From DASQGA01 sp963722715 (GTDB lineage: Bacteria > Actinomycetota > Thermoleophilia > Gaiellales > Gaiellaceae): DNA of 64,000 bases. The position numbers and the translations under genes were made by a program. The notes under the pieces are model-generated. The model was given only the letters and a program-made list of their open reading frames with translations, was not told the DNA's origin and did no database searches. Below, in pieces: positions 1 through 8,513 of the stretch; positions within the stretch are counted from its first letter, which is position 1; each line of letters starts with the position of its first letter. The DNA is taken from the NCBI GenBank assembly GCA_963722715.1, contig CAVROA010000007.1, forward strand, positions 71,162-135,161, given 5' to 3'.

Positions 1-1
1 A

Positions 2-496
2 GGGGCCGAGCTCGCCCTCTCGAGCATGATCGGGCGGGAACGCGCGCTTCAGAAGGCGCTGCTGCCGGTCCGGAACGAGTACGACTACATCTTGATCGAC
101 ACGCCGCCGTCGCTCGGTCTTCTGACCATCAACGCGTTGACGGCGTCGGACCACGTGATCGTTCCGGTGCAGTGCGAGTACCTGTCTCTTCGCGGCCTCG
201 TGCAGCTCGAGGGAACGCTTCAGATGATCCGCGAGAACCTGAATCCATCGGTGGAGATCAGGGGCATCCTCCCGACCATGTTTGATGGGAGGACACTCCA
301 CGCGAAGGAGGCGGTCGAGATGCTGAAGGAAAACTTCGGCAACCTCGTGTTCGACACGAAGATCAAGAAGACCATCCGCTATGCCGAGGCGCCCGTCCAG
401 GGCAGCTCGGTGCTCAAGTACGACCCGTCCGGCCCGGCCGCGAAGGCGTACCGCGACCTCGCCCAGGAGGTGCTCAATGGCTCGACGCCGCGTTAG
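2..496 (+). CDS. parA: ParA/Soj-family chromosome-partitioning ATPase, 5' truncated by window edge
   Basis: The C-terminal 164 residues of a ParA/MinD-type P-loop ATPase that acts on the nucleoid in chromosome segregation with a ParB partner. The frame is open from the first bases, so the real start and the deviant Walker A motif lie upstream of the window. Visible family signatures are the switch II/Walker B stretch IDTPPSLGLLTINAL (residues about 37-51 of the visible part), the PVQCEYLSLRGL segment and the late GILPTMFDGRT segment typical of Soj proteins. The stop is one base before the ftsZ start codon, so the two are very likely cotranscribed. A MinD or plasmid ParA is less likely because the C-terminal pattern follows chromosomal Soj. 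Confidence 0.9.
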   Translation, partial: GAELALSSMIGRERALQKALLPVRNEYDYILIDTPPSLGLLTINALTASDHVIVPVQCEYLSLRGLVQLEGTLQMIRENLNPSVEIRGILPTMFDGRTLHAKEAVEMLKENFGNLVFDTKIKKTIRYAEAPVQGSSVLKYDPSGPAAKAYRDLAQEVLNGSTPR

Positions 497-497
497 C

Positions 498-1824
498 ATG
501 CGTGAAGGCCCTCTCGCGGAGCTTTTCAAGGCAACGGAAGCAGCCCAGCGGCAGTCTGGCCGCGAGGAGCCCGCGCGCGAACCACCCGGCGAAGATTTCC
601 CGACCGCAGAGCACGCCGGACCCGAGGCCACGGCTCCAGACCCGGCTGAGGCTCCGGCCGGCCGCGCGTGGTGGGGCGGCCCAGGCCGCGCCTGCGTCCG
701 AGCCGGAGGCCCCGCGGGAGGAGAGGGAGCACAACTGGCTCGAGCCGCCCGTGACCCGGATGGCCGATCCGCAACGTCTCCACAGGGCGCCGCGCCCCGA
801 CTCGTCTGCGTACCTGGCCGTCATTCGCGTGGTCGGTGTCGGCGGCGGCGGGCTGAACGCTGTCAATCGCATGATCGAGGCCGGCATCTCCCAGGTCGAG
901 TTCGTGGGCGTGAACACGGACATCCAGCAGCTTCGGAGCTCGGACGCGCCCGTCAAGCTCCACATCGGGCGGGACCTGACTCAGGGTCTCGGCTCGGGCG
1001 CGGATCCCGAAGTCGGCCGGAAGTCCGCCGAGGACGCATACGACCAGATCAAGCACGTCCTTCGCGGCTCCGACATGGTCTTCGTGACCGCAGGCGAGGG
1101 GGGTGGCACAGGCTCCGGCGCGGCTCCGGTCGTGGCGCGCATCTCTCGCGAGCTCGGCGCCCTCACGGTCGGGATCGTCACCATGCCGTTTCGATTCGAG
1201 GGGACGCGCCGGCGCGGGCAGGCGGACGCGGGAGTGGACGAGCTCCGGCGCGTCTGCGACACCGTCATCGTGATCCCGAACGACCGGCTGCTCGAGGTGC
1301 TCGACCGCTCGACCTCGATGCTCGATGCGTTCCGGATCGCCGACGACGTCCTGAGGCAGGGCGTCCAGGGAATCTGCGACCTGATCACGACGCCGGGGCT
1401 CATCAACCTCGACTTCGCCGACGTTCGAACGATCATGAGCGACGCGGGGTCGGCCCTCATGGGGATCGGCTTTGCAACGGGCGAGAACCGTGGCACCGAG
1501 GCCGCGACCCGGGCGTTGCAGTCGCCGCTGATCGACACCGAGATCGTCGGAGCGAAGGGCATCCTGCTGTCGATCGCCGGCGGCGAAGATCTGACCCTTC
1601 AGGAGGTCAACGCGGCCGCGGAGGAGATCCGGGGCGCCGCAACCGAGGAGACGAACATTATCTTCGGCGCGACCATCGACCCCCGGCTCACCGGCCAGGT
1701 CTGGGTCACGGTCGTCGCCACCGGAATCGGGAAGATGAGCAGGCGGCCGATGCCACGCGCGACCATGGAGCCAGGCGGGAGCGAAGAGCCTCTCGAGCCG
1801 CCGAGCTTCCTGCGCGACCTGTAA
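498..1824 (+). CDS. ftsZ: Cell-division GTPase FtsZ with N-terminal extension; frameshift near 655-685
   Basis: Tubulin-like GTPase that forms the division ring. The GTPase domain is complete: VVGVGGGGLNAVNRM nucleotide loop, the T4 loop EGGGTGSGAAP, the T7 synergy loop NLDFADVRTIM, and the tail EPPSFLRDL that resembles the conserved C-terminal peptide used by FtsA/SepF-type partners. Coding character begins at ATG 498 (MREGPLAELFKATEAAQRQ) in one frame and continues from about position 680 in the +1 frame (ASEPEAPREER), so one base is extra or two are missing between about 655 and 685, close to a GTGGGG run. Another ATG (502) starts the downstream frame but its first 60 residues look like an out-of-frame reading. 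The roughly 110-residue Pro/Glu-rich N-terminal extension before the GTPase core is unusual. Start directly follows parA. Family assignment is firm; the frameshift is likely a sequence error because the gene should be essential. Confidence 0.88.
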
Positions 1825-1831
1825 TCGCATC

Positions 1832-1837
1832 TACGCT
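1832..1837 (+). promoter_or_regulatory. Predicted -10 element of leaderless gamma-glutamyltransferase gene
   Basis: TACGCT lies six nt before ATG 1844 with no ribosome-binding site between them, the spacing expected for a transcript that starts at the A of the start codon. Confidence 0.5.
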
Positions 1838-1843
1838 TTTCCG

Positions 1844-3418
1844 ATGAAGGGCGCAATTGCGGCCGGACATCCCCTGACCGCCGAGGCCGGCGCGCGCATC
1901 CTGGCGGAGGGTGGGAACGCGGTCGACGCCTGCATTGCAGCCGCCTGCGTCTCCTGGGTTGCGGAGAGCCCGCTGACCGGCCCGGGGGGAGGGGGCTTCC
2001 TGCTCGTGCATCGGGCCACGGCGCGTCGGGGCCGGCCCGACACGGTGCTCGACTTCTTCGTTGGGGTGCCCGGAAAAGGTCTCCCGGGCGAGAGCCGAGC
2101 GCCCATGGTGGAGGTCGCAGTCTCCTTCGACGGAACGACCTCGCAGACGTTCCTGGTCGGCGCCGCGTCGTGCGCGGTACCCGGTGCCGTCGCAGGGCTC
2201 GCGGAGGCCCACCGCCTCTATGCGCGCCTGCCCTGGTCGGTCCTGCTCCAGCCGGCGATCGAGCTAGCGAGACGTGGCGTGCTTCTGAACGAGGCGCAGG
2301 GATTCCTGCACGGCGTGCTCGACCCGATCCTCCGCCATAGTTCGGCTGCGCGTGCCATCTACGGGGAGACCTGCGGGCTCGCCTCGGGTGAGACGCTTCA
2401 CCTTGGAGACCTCGCGGGGACGCTCGAGCAGATTGCCGAGGAGGGGGAAGCTACGTTTTACCGCGGTGACCTCGCCGAGCGGCTCGCGAGCACGGTGCAG
2501 GAGCAGGGCGGGAGCCTCACGCGTGAGGATCTGGCGACCTATCGGGTCGTCCGGCGGCGGCCCGTCCGGGCCGCCTACCGCGGCGGTGAATTCGTGTCGA
2601 ACCCGCCACCCGCAGCGGGCGGTCTGCTGGTCGGGTTCGCGCTCCGGGTGCTCGACCTGCTCGGCGACGCGAAGCGGGCGGGAAGGGCCGGCGAGATCGC
2701 GACTCTTGCCGAGGTCATGCGCCAGGCGACTGGGGTACGTGGCACGGGCTTCGTCAGCGGGTTGAACCGTGGGGGAATCGCGGCACGCGTCCTCGCGGAC
2801 GAGCCAGTTCAGCGAGCTGCGGACGCTGTTCGCGAGGGGCTCCGGGGTCGTGTCACGGAGCCGGTTGGGCTCCCGTCTACGACCCACATCAGCGTCGTTG
2901 ACGCGGACGGGAACGCTGCGTCGCTCTCCGCGTCAACCGGGTGTGGCTCCGGTGTCGTGGTCCCGGGGACCGCGATCCACGTGAACAACATGCTGGGGGA
3001 GGTCGACCTCAACCCCGGCGGCACGGCCGGCTCTCCGGGCAGGCGGTTGACGAGCATGATGTCACCGTCCGTCCTGCTCGAAGACGGGCGTGCACGGCTC
3101 GTGCTTGGCAGTGCCGGGTCGGCTCGCCTCCGCGGTGCCATCGTGCAAATCATCCGGAACGTGGTCGACCACGGGCTCCCACTCGAGGAAGCGCTGCCGG
3201 CGCCTCGCGTCCATTTCGAGGAGGGGCGGCTCCATCTCGAGGGCGGGATCGATCCGGAGGTGGCGGACGTGCTCGAGGCCGACGGATACGACGTGATCCG
3301 CTGGAGAGCACTGAACCTCTACTTCGGCGGAGCGGCAGCGGTCGCATATCGCGCCGATGGAGGCCTGGAAGCTGCGGGTGACCCGCGGCGCGGCGGTGCC
3401 GGAGTGGTCGTCGGGTGA
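1844..3418 (+). CDS. Gamma-glutamyltransferase-family Ntn hydrolase (524 aa)
   Basis: Member of the gamma-glutamyltranspeptidase family, which autocleaves into two chains and hydrolyses or transfers gamma-glutamyl or acyl groups. N-terminal ...AAGHPLTAEAGARILAEGGNA matches the family start, and the nucleophile region STTHISVVDADGNAAS places the predicted catalytic Thr at residue 346, followed by the conserved MMSPSVLLEDGR and GSAGSARLRGAI blocks. Length is near the bacterial norm, but no signal peptide is visible, so it is probably cytoplasmic and may act on substrates other than glutathione (cephalosporin-acylase-like and capsule-hydrolase members exist). The start ATG 1844 has TACGCT six nt upstream and no Shine-Dalgarno sequence, suggesting a leaderless transcript separate from ftsZ. 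The stop overlaps the next gene by GTGA. Confidence 0.88.
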   Translation: MKGAIAAGHPLTAEAGARILAEGGNAVDACIAAACVSWVAESPLTGPGGGGFLLVHRATARRGRPDTVLDFFVGVPGKGLPGESRAPMVEVAVSFDGTTSQTFLVGAASCAVPGAVAGLAEAHRLYARLPWSVLLQPAIELARRGVLLNEAQGFLHGVLDPILRHSSAARAIYGETCGLASGETLHLGDLAGTLEQIAEEGEATFYRGDLAERLASTVQEQGGSLTREDLATYRVVRRRPVRAAYRGGEFVSNPPPAAGGLLVGFALRVLDLLGDAKRAGRAGEIATLAEVMRQATGVRGTGFVSGLNRGGIAARVLADEPVQRAADAVREGLRGRVTEPVGLPSTTHISVVDADGNAASLSASTGCGSGVVVPGTAIHVNNMLGEVDLNPGGTAGSPGRRLTSMMSPSVLLEDGRARLVLGSAGSARLRGAIVQIIRNVVDHGLPLEEALPAPRVHFEEGRLHLEGGIDPEVADVLEADGYDVIRWRALNLYFGGAAAVAYRADGGLEAAGDPRRGGAGVVVG

Positions 3419-3927
3419 GTTTTCAGGTCCGGCACGCAGAGCCGGGGGACGCGGGCGAGCTGGTCAAGCTGGCGAGTGAGGTCGGCGCCGAGCCCGAAGG
3501 TTGGCTCATCACCGGCGGCGAATGGCGGAGCGCCGCGGACGAGCGACGCTACATTCGGGCAATCCGCCGCTCGGCTCACGCGGCAGTCTTCGTGGCCGAG
3601 AACTCGACTGGGCTCGTGGGCCGGCTGTCGATTGCCCGGGACACCCATCCGGCCAGCCGGCATGTTGCCGATCTCGGGCTCCTCGTCGCGCTGGAGCATC
3701 GTCGCCGCGGGATCGGCCGCGCCTTGATGGAGGCCGCCGAGGAATGGGCTCTCACGGCAAGCGTCACGAAGATCGAGTTACACGTCTTCCCGTACAACGA
3801 CGCGGCCAAGGCCCTCTACCTCGAGCTCGGCTACGAGCAGGAAGGCTTCCGTCGCGGCCACTACCGCCGCGGGAGCGACCTGGTCGACGCGATCCTGATG
3901 GCGAAGCAGATCAGGAGGGACATTTGA
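3415..3927 (+). CDS. GNAT-family N-acetyltransferase (170 aa)
   Basis: Acetyl-CoA-dependent N-acetyltransferase of unknown acceptor. The GNAT fold is recognisable from the central strand plus acetyl-CoA-binding loop (GLLVALEHRRRGIGRALMEA, Q/RxxGxG/A motif as RRRGIGRA near residue 103) and the C-terminal YNDAAKALYLELGYEQEG block typical of RimI/phosphinothricin-acetyltransferase-like members. It starts at GTG 3415 inside the stop codon of the preceding gamma-glutamyltransferase, so translation is probably coupled. Its 3' end carries AGGAGGGA, which serves as ribosome-binding site for the next small gene. Substrate cannot be read from the sequence. Confidence 0.85.
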   Translation: MSFQVRHAEPGDAGELVKLASEVGAEPEGWLITGGEWRSAADERRYIRAIRRSAHAAVFVAENSTGLVGRLSIARDTHPASRHVADLGLLVALEHRRRGIGRALMEAAEEWALTASVTKIELHVFPYNDAAKALYLELGYEQEGFRRGHYRRGSDLVDAILMAKQIRRDI

Positions 3928-4292
3928 CGGAGCTGCCGGAGACCGGCCGGGGAACGCTGACCTTCGAGGAGCAGGAGCTCGTTCAGGACGAGGAGCTCTG
4001 GACCGACGAGGGCGGCGGCGACTACGACGGCTGGTTTTGCGTGCGGACCGATCCGTTTCCCTGTCCGGCCGCAGGCTGCACGTTCGTCGCGAACTTCATG
4101 ACCGCGGCGCACCTCATCCTCGTCTGGCAGGAGAGCGACGACCCGAACCTCTTGCGCCACGCCCAACGGGCCGTCGAGGTGGGCCGAAATCCGAGGGTCG
4201 TCCCGTACGAGCGCAACTTCGGCCCGAGCGCGTCGTACTACGCGTGGGAAGCGGCGGGCCGGCCGGTCCACGGCATCCGCCGCTCGGCCTAG
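3924..4292 (+). CDS. Hypothetical acidic protein with Cys/His cluster (122 aa)
   Basis: Unrecognised small protein starting at TTG 3924, overlapping the acetyltransferase stop by four nt, with a strong AGGAGG 5-6 nt upstream. The N-terminal third is very acidic; the middle contains CVRTDPFPCPAAGCTF followed by TAAHLILVW, so two or three Cys and a His could bind a metal in a zinc-finger-like way, although the spacing is not a classical C2H2 finger. The C-terminal part (VPYERNFGPSASYYAWEAA) looks like a compact folded domain. Coupling to the acetyltransferase is the only functional hint. Confidence 0.7.
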   Translation: MTELPETGRGTLTFEEQELVQDEELWTDEGGGDYDGWFCVRTDPFPCPAAGCTFVANFMTAAHLILVWQESDDPNLLRHAQRAVEVGRNPRVVPYERNFGPSASYYAWEAAGRPVHGIRRSA

Positions 4293-4310
4293 ACGTTCGC
4301 CGCCGTACTG

Positions 4311-4409
4311 CTAGACCAGCGCGACGTACGCGACGAGCGCGAACGCAAGCGCCAGCAGGAAGACCACGAACGCGGCTAAGGCGACGATGAGGGGGTTCTG
4401 GACGGTCAC
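4311..4409 (-). CDS. Possible 32-residue single-pass membrane microprotein
   Basis: A GTG-initiated frame read leftward encodes 32 residues starting VTVQNPLIVALAAF; residues 6-32 are almost entirely Leu/Val/Ala/Phe and would span a membrane once. It lies between the convergent end of the LON-domain gene and the 3' end of the upstream rightward gene, in a gap with no other explanation. No clear ribosome-binding site is visible, and high-GC DNA can generate hydrophobic frames by chance, so this is tentative. Confidence 0.35.
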   Translation of the reverse strand: MTVQNPLIVALAAFVVFLLALAFALVAYVALV

Positions 4410-4452
4410 GCGGACTCGTACGCTAGCGACCGCCTCGGCGGTCCCGCAGCGG

Positions 4453-5067
4453 CTACGGGACCGGCTCGACCCGGCCGTTCCCTGAGGCCCGCTCGCGCAC
4501 GGTCCGCTCGCGGAGGACGGCTTCGGCCGCCCTCGTGAGAATGGGCTCGAGACGGACGACGCGCTCCCGCTCCGAGCGCAGCTCGAGGAGGTCTTGTTTG
4601 ATCTCGTTGCCGAGCTCGATCCGGGCTCCGATCTCGAAGGCCAGGCTCTCGGTTGCGGGGTCCAGCTCGTCGAGCTCGGCCTGGGCGGCCTCGACCACCT
4701 TGTCGTAGGCGGCCAGCACGCGCGCACGTTCGTCTTCCGTGGGGCTGTCCCCCTCGTCCTCGAGGTCGTCCACCTCGGCCGTCGCGTACGAGTGCCCCTC
4801 GGTCAGCTCGAGCAGGCGGAAGCGCTCTCCGCCTTCGATGACGACGTTCAGCCGCCCGTCGTCGAAGTGCTCCAGCACCTCCACGACTGCAGCGCGCGTC
4901 CCTATCTCCCGCAAGCCGTCCTCGTCGGCGAGCACGAGGCCGAACTGGTCGCCCGTCTCCAGGCACTCGCCGATCAGCTCCCGATACCGCGGCTCGAAGA
5001 TGTGGAGCGGGCGCTGCTCGCCCGGCAGGAGCACCAGCTCGAGCGGGAAGAGACCGATCTCGTCCAT
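4453..5067 (-). CDS. LON substrate-binding-domain protein without protease domain (204 aa)
   Basis: Stand-alone LON N-terminal (PUA-like) domain protein. The start MDEIGLFPLELVLLPGE, then HIFEPRYRELI and IGTRAAVVEV are the standard LON_substr_bdg signatures, and the rest is a Glu/Arg-rich helical tail (about residues 110-204). There is no AAA+ or Ser-Lys peptidase domain, so it is not Lon itself; such proteins are common in actinobacteria with unknown function, perhaps binding unfolded substrates. ATG 5067 is preceded at six nt by TACGCT and has no Shine-Dalgarno sequence, so a leaderless transcript is predicted, divergent from hisC whose start is only 53 bp away. Confidence 0.82.
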   Translation of the reverse strand: MDEIGLFPLELVLLPGEQRPLHIFEPRYRELIGECLETGDQFGLVLADEDGLREIGTRAAVVEVLEHFDDGRLNVVIEGGERFRLLELTEGHSYATAEVDDLEDEGDSPTEDERARVLAAYDKVVEAAQAELDELDPATESLAFEIGARIELGNEIKQDLLELRSERERVVRLEPILTRAAEAVLRERTVRERASGNGRVEPVP

Positions 5068-5073
5068 CCGCAA

Positions 5074-5079
5074 AGCGTA
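5074..5079 (-). promoter_or_regulatory. Predicted -10 element of leaderless LON-domain gene
   Basis: On the minus strand TACGCT sits six nt before ATG 5067. No ribosome-binding site lies between them. Confidence 0.45.
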
Positions 5080-5108
5080 GTCGCGACGGTTCAGTAGCGG
5101 AGACCTTC

Positions 5109-5114
5109 TAAGCT
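5109..5114 (+). promoter_or_regulatory. Predicted -10 element of leaderless hisC
   Basis: TAAGCT sits six nt before GTG 5121. The divergent LON-gene -10 is 30 bp away, so the two promoters share one short region. Confidence 0.5.
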
Positions 5115-5120
5115 CTCCAC

Positions 5121-6246
5121 GTGCCCCAGGATCCTCTCGTTCGTCCCGCCATCGCCGACCTCGTGCCGTATGAGCCCGGCAAGCCCGTCGAGGAGGTCCA
5201 GCGGGAGCTCGGGCTCGACCGCGTCGTGAAGCTCGCATCGAACGAGGGCCAGTTCGGGCCCTTCCCGAGCGCGCTCGAGGCGCTCGCCAGGGGGGCCCGG
5301 GACCTGAACCGCTACCCGGACGGCGGCGCCTACCGTTTGCGGGAAGCGCTGGCAGCGCGTCACGGCGTCGATTTCGCCCAGGTGGCGCTCGCGGCCGGCG
5401 CCGACGGCATCATCGGCTACCTCTCGCTCGCGGTCCTCGATCCCGATGACGAGATCGTCTGCGGATGGCCGTCGTTTCCGAGCTACGTGCTCGGGGCGAT
5501 CAAGATGGGAGCCGACGCGAAGCGGGTGCCACTCACCGAGCACCGTTATGACCCGGAGGCGTTGCTTGCCGCGGTGACGCCACGAACCAAGCTCGTCTAC
5601 CTCTGCAACCCGAACAACCCGACCGGCACGATGATCGATCAGGGCGGCCATCGATGCGTACTTCGAGCGCGTGCCCGATCACGTCCTGACGGTTCTCGAC
5701 GAGGCGTACTTCGAGTACATCGACGAGCCCGGGTATCCCGATGGGATCGAGGAGTACCTGAAGCGGGACGGCCGACGGGTGCTCGTCCTCCGGACGTTCT
5801 CGAAGATCTACGGGCTCGCGGGGCTTCGGGTCGGGTACGGGGTCGGCCCCGACGACGTCGTCCAGGCGATCGGCAAGGTTCGGAACGCGTTCGACCTCAA
5901 TCAGCCCGCTCAGGATGCCGCGCTGGCCAGTCTCGGCAACGACGCCGAGGTGGCCCGCCGGCGGCAGGTCACCGCCGAAAGCCGGGCCGAGCTCCTGCAG
6001 GCGTGTGAGTCCCTGGGCGTGGAGGTTGCCCAGCCGGCGGTGGCGAACTTCCTCTTCCTCGACATCGGCCGGGACACGCGTGAGCTCTTCGACGCCCTGC
6101 TTCACGAGGGAGTGATCGTTCGGCCACTTGCACCGTTCGGTGCTCCCACCGCGATCCGCGTGACGGTCGGGACGCCGGACGAGAACGAGATCTTCACGGC
6201 CGCGCTTGCCCGCGTTCTCACCGCTTCGTCACAGACCGTCGCCTAG
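5121..6246 (+). CDS. hisC: Histidinol-phosphate aminotransferase; frameshift near 5640
   Basis: PLP-dependent class I/II aminotransferase that converts imidazole-acetol phosphate to histidinol phosphate in histidine synthesis. The first part ends in the family motif LCNPNNPTGT and the second part begins IDAYFERVPDHVLTVLDEAYFEY and contains the PLP-lysine motif TFSKIYGLAGLRVGYG. The two halves are in different frames and join around 5635-5650, where a few bases are lost or gained (GATCGATCAGGGCGGCC region). Together they give the normal length of about 370 residues. Start GTG 5121 is supported by a TAAGCT element six nt upstream. It sits outside any his operon here; a broad-specificity aromatic aminotransferase of the same family is possible. 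Confidence 0.85.
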
Positions 6247-6293
6247 AACGGCTCGAACCTTCGGCGGGGAGCGGCTCCAGGGCCTTGCGATGC

Positions 6294-6299
6294 TAGGTT
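6294..6299 (+). promoter_or_regulatory. Predicted -10 element of leaderless MFS gene
   Basis: TAGGTT sits seven nt before GTG 6307, which favours that codon over the upstream in-frame TTG at 6298. Confidence 0.45.
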
Positions 6300-6306
6300 G
6301 CGGCGC

Positions 6307-7542
6307 GTGACGTCGGGCCGCAGCGGCGCCGGACTCGGGCTGATCGCGGAAGCGGCGAGCTTCAGGCGGCTCTTCCTCGCGACCTTCGCGTCGAGCATCG
6401 GCACGTGGCTCGCGTTCGTGGCCCTGGTGGTGGACGTCTACGATCGCACCGGGGACGCCAACTGGGTCAGTGCGCTCCTGGTCGCCGATTTCCTGCCGAT
6501 CGTCCTCGTCGGGATCCTGCTCGGGCCGCTGATCGACCGCCTGCCGCGCCGCAACATCCTGGTGGCGGCGGACGTGCTGCGGGCAGGCGTCTTCTGCATC
6601 CTTCCCTTCACGACCAGCGCCGCCCAGATCGTCGGGCTCGCGTTGGTCATCGGTGTCGCGACGAGCCTCTTCAGGCCGGCGGTGTTCGCGGGGCTCCCGA
6701 ACCTCGTCGCCGACGACGACCTCGGCCATGCAAACGGGATCCTGCAGTCGGCCGAGAATTTTGCCTGGGCGGTCGGCGCTCTTGCGGGAGGCGCCCTGGT
6801 CGCCGCCTCCGGCCCGGATGCCGCGTACTGGCTCAATGCGGGAACATTCGTCGTCTCGGCGCTCTTCATCCTCGGGATTCGCCAGAGCCTCGAGGAACGG
6901 GAACGAAGCCCCAGCGCCGGTCACCGCCGCGACCTCGTCGAAGGCCTCCGGATGGTGACGCGGTCGCGAGCTCTCTTGACGATTCTCGTGGCCTGGAGCA
7001 TCGTGACGCTCGGCCAGGCGATCGGGAACGTCTCGGAGATCGTCCTCGCCAAGGACGTGTTCAATGCGGGCGACTTCGGCTACGGCGTCCTCGTGGCGAC
7101 GGCCGCGGTCGGCCTGACGATCGGGAGCCTCGCGGGCGGCGAAGTCATACGCCGTTTCGGGATCCGCATCCCCTACGTCGCCGGGATTCTCCTCCTTGCA
7201 GTCGGGTTCGCGGCGGCGGCTCTGTCCCCGAACGTCTGGGTGGCGGCTGTCTTCGTGGTCGTGTCGGGCCTCGGGAACGGCGCGGTCGTCGTCTGCAATG
7301 CCGTGATCGTCCAGCGCGGCGCGCCGGACCGCCTGCGCGGCCGTGCCTTCACGGTGGTCATGAGCATCGGCTACGCGTTCTTTGGCCTGGGGATGATCAT
7401 TGCCGGCCCGCTGACGAATGGGTTCGGCGCGCGGACGGCTTGGGGTGTCTCGGCGGTGCTCTGTGCCGTGGCAGCCTGCTTCGCTCTCGTGCTCCTCTCC
7501 GGCGTCGAGGAGCGAGAGTCGCCGGTCGTCCAGACACTCTGA
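6307..7542 (+). CDS. MFS exporter, EntS/DHA3-like (about 411 aa)
   Basis: Major facilitator superfamily protein with about 12 hydrophobic segments, located in the cytoplasmic membrane. The first helix SFRRLFLATFASSIGTWL and the loop LIDRLPRRNIL (motif A region) are typical of the EntS/DHA3 group that exports siderophores or drugs. The cargo is not deducible. GTG 6307 is preferred because TAGGTT lies seven nt upstream; an in-frame TTG at 6298 is the alternative. The stop overlaps the meaB start by one base (TGATG), so both genes are probably one transcript although no functional link is obvious. Confidence 0.83.
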   Translation: MTSGRSGAGLGLIAEAASFRRLFLATFASSIGTWLAFVALVVDVYDRTGDANWVSALLVADFLPIVLVGILLGPLIDRLPRRNILVAADVLRAGVFCILPFTTSAAQIVGLALVIGVATSLFRPAVFAGLPNLVADDDLGHANGILQSAENFAWAVGALAGGALVAASGPDAAYWLNAGTFVVSALFILGIRQSLEERERSPSAGHRRDLVEGLRMVTRSRALLTILVAWSIVTLGQAIGNVSEIVLAKDVFNAGDFGYGVLVATAAVGLTIGSLAGGEVIRRFGIRIPYVAGILLLAVGFAAAALSPNVWVAAVFVVVSGLGNGAVVVCNAVIVQRGAPDRLRGRAFTVVMSIGYAFFGLGMIIAGPLTNGFGARTAWGVSAVLCAVAACFALVLLSGVEERESPVVQTL

Positions 7543-8507
7543 TGGCACGAACCTGGAGCCTCGAGGAGCTCGTTGCCGGCGTCCGTTCAGGCGACCGCCG
7601 GGCGCTGGCTCGTGCGATCACCCTCGTCGAAAGCGCGGATTCCCTCGCCGAGGACGTGATCCGGGAGCTCTACGGCCAAACAGGTAACGCATACATGGTC
7701 GGGATCACCGGCCCGCCGGGAGTCGGCAAGTCGTCTCTCGTCAGCTCGCTCGTCCGTCACGTGCGCCCAGGTGGGCAGACAGTTGGCGTCGTAACCGTCG
7801 ACCCTTCGAGCCCCTTCACCCAGGGTGCGCTCCTTGGCGACCGCATCCGGCTTGCGGACCACTTCCTCGACCCGGATGTCTTCATCCGGTCCATGGGGAC
7901 GCGTGGGCACCTCGGCGGGCTTGCCGAGGCGACCCTTCAGGCCGCGCTCATCCTCGACGCCGCCGGGAAGGACCTGCTCTTTCTGGAGACCGTCGGGACC
8001 GGCCAGAGCGAGGTCGAGATCGTCGGGATCGCCGACACGACGCTGCTCGTGCTCATGCCGGGCTCCGGCGACTCGATCCAGGCGCTGAAAGCGGGGATCA
8101 TGGAGATCCCGGACGTGATCGCGGTCAACAAGAAGGATCGCACCGGCGCGAAGACCATGGAGAGTGAGGTGCGTTCGATCCTCGCTCTCGACACGGAGCG
8201 CGAGTGGGAGACCCCCATCGTCCTGACCGACGCCGTCAGCGGCGAGGGCGTCGAGGAGCTCTGGGAAGCGGTTGGATCCCACCGGGACCACCTCGAGGAG
8301 ACAGGGCTTCTGGCGAAGCGCCGCGCCTCGAACCTCGCCCGTCAGGTGTACGCGCTGGCGAGCGGCCGCGCCAAGGCACACCTGGAGCTGGCGGTGGCAG
8401 GAGACGAGGAGCTCCGTCGCCTGCTCGAGCTGGTGGAGCGCCGCGAGCTGGATCCCCTGAGCGCAGTGCGTGAGATCATGCAACAGGTGTTCAGGATCGA
8501 GTCCTAA
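7542..8507 (+). CDS. meaB: Methylmalonyl-CoA mutase-associated GTPase MeaB/ArgK family (321 aa)
   Basis: G3E-class P-loop GTPase that protects and loads cobalamin into methylmalonyl-CoA mutase. Walker A ITGPPGVGKSSL is at residues 55-66, followed by VDPSSPFTQGALLGDRIR, the ETVGTGQSEVEI switch region and the NKKD guanine-specificity motif. Length and motif order are standard for MeaB. It is translationally coupled to the preceding exporter and followed after six nt by threonine dehydratase. The predicted client mutase is encoded 53 kb away at 60700-62364, and the adenosylcobalamin-forming adenosyltransferase at 45675-46250. Confidence 0.92.
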   Translation: MARTWSLEELVAGVRSGDRRALARAITLVESADSLAEDVIRELYGQTGNAYMVGITGPPGVGKSSLVSSLVRHVRPGGQTVGVVTVDPSSPFTQGALLGDRIRLADHFLDPDVFIRSMGTRGHLGGLAEATLQAALILDAAGKDLLFLETVGTGQSEVEIVGIADTTLLVLMPGSGDSIQALKAGIMEIPDVIAVNKKDRTGAKTMESEVRSILALDTEREWETPIVLTDAVSGEGVEELWEAVGSHRDHLEETGLLAKRRASNLARQVYALASGRAKAHLELAVAGDEELRRLLELVERRELDPLSAVREIMQQVFRIES

Positions 8508-8513
8508 GGCAGC

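Noticed and set aside
381..1847. Long Arg-rich frames overlapping ftsZ and other GC-rich genes
   Set aside because: Typical high-GC shadow frames; the overlapping frames carry complete family motifs instead. Only the first 55 codons after 498 are retained as the ftsZ N-terminus.
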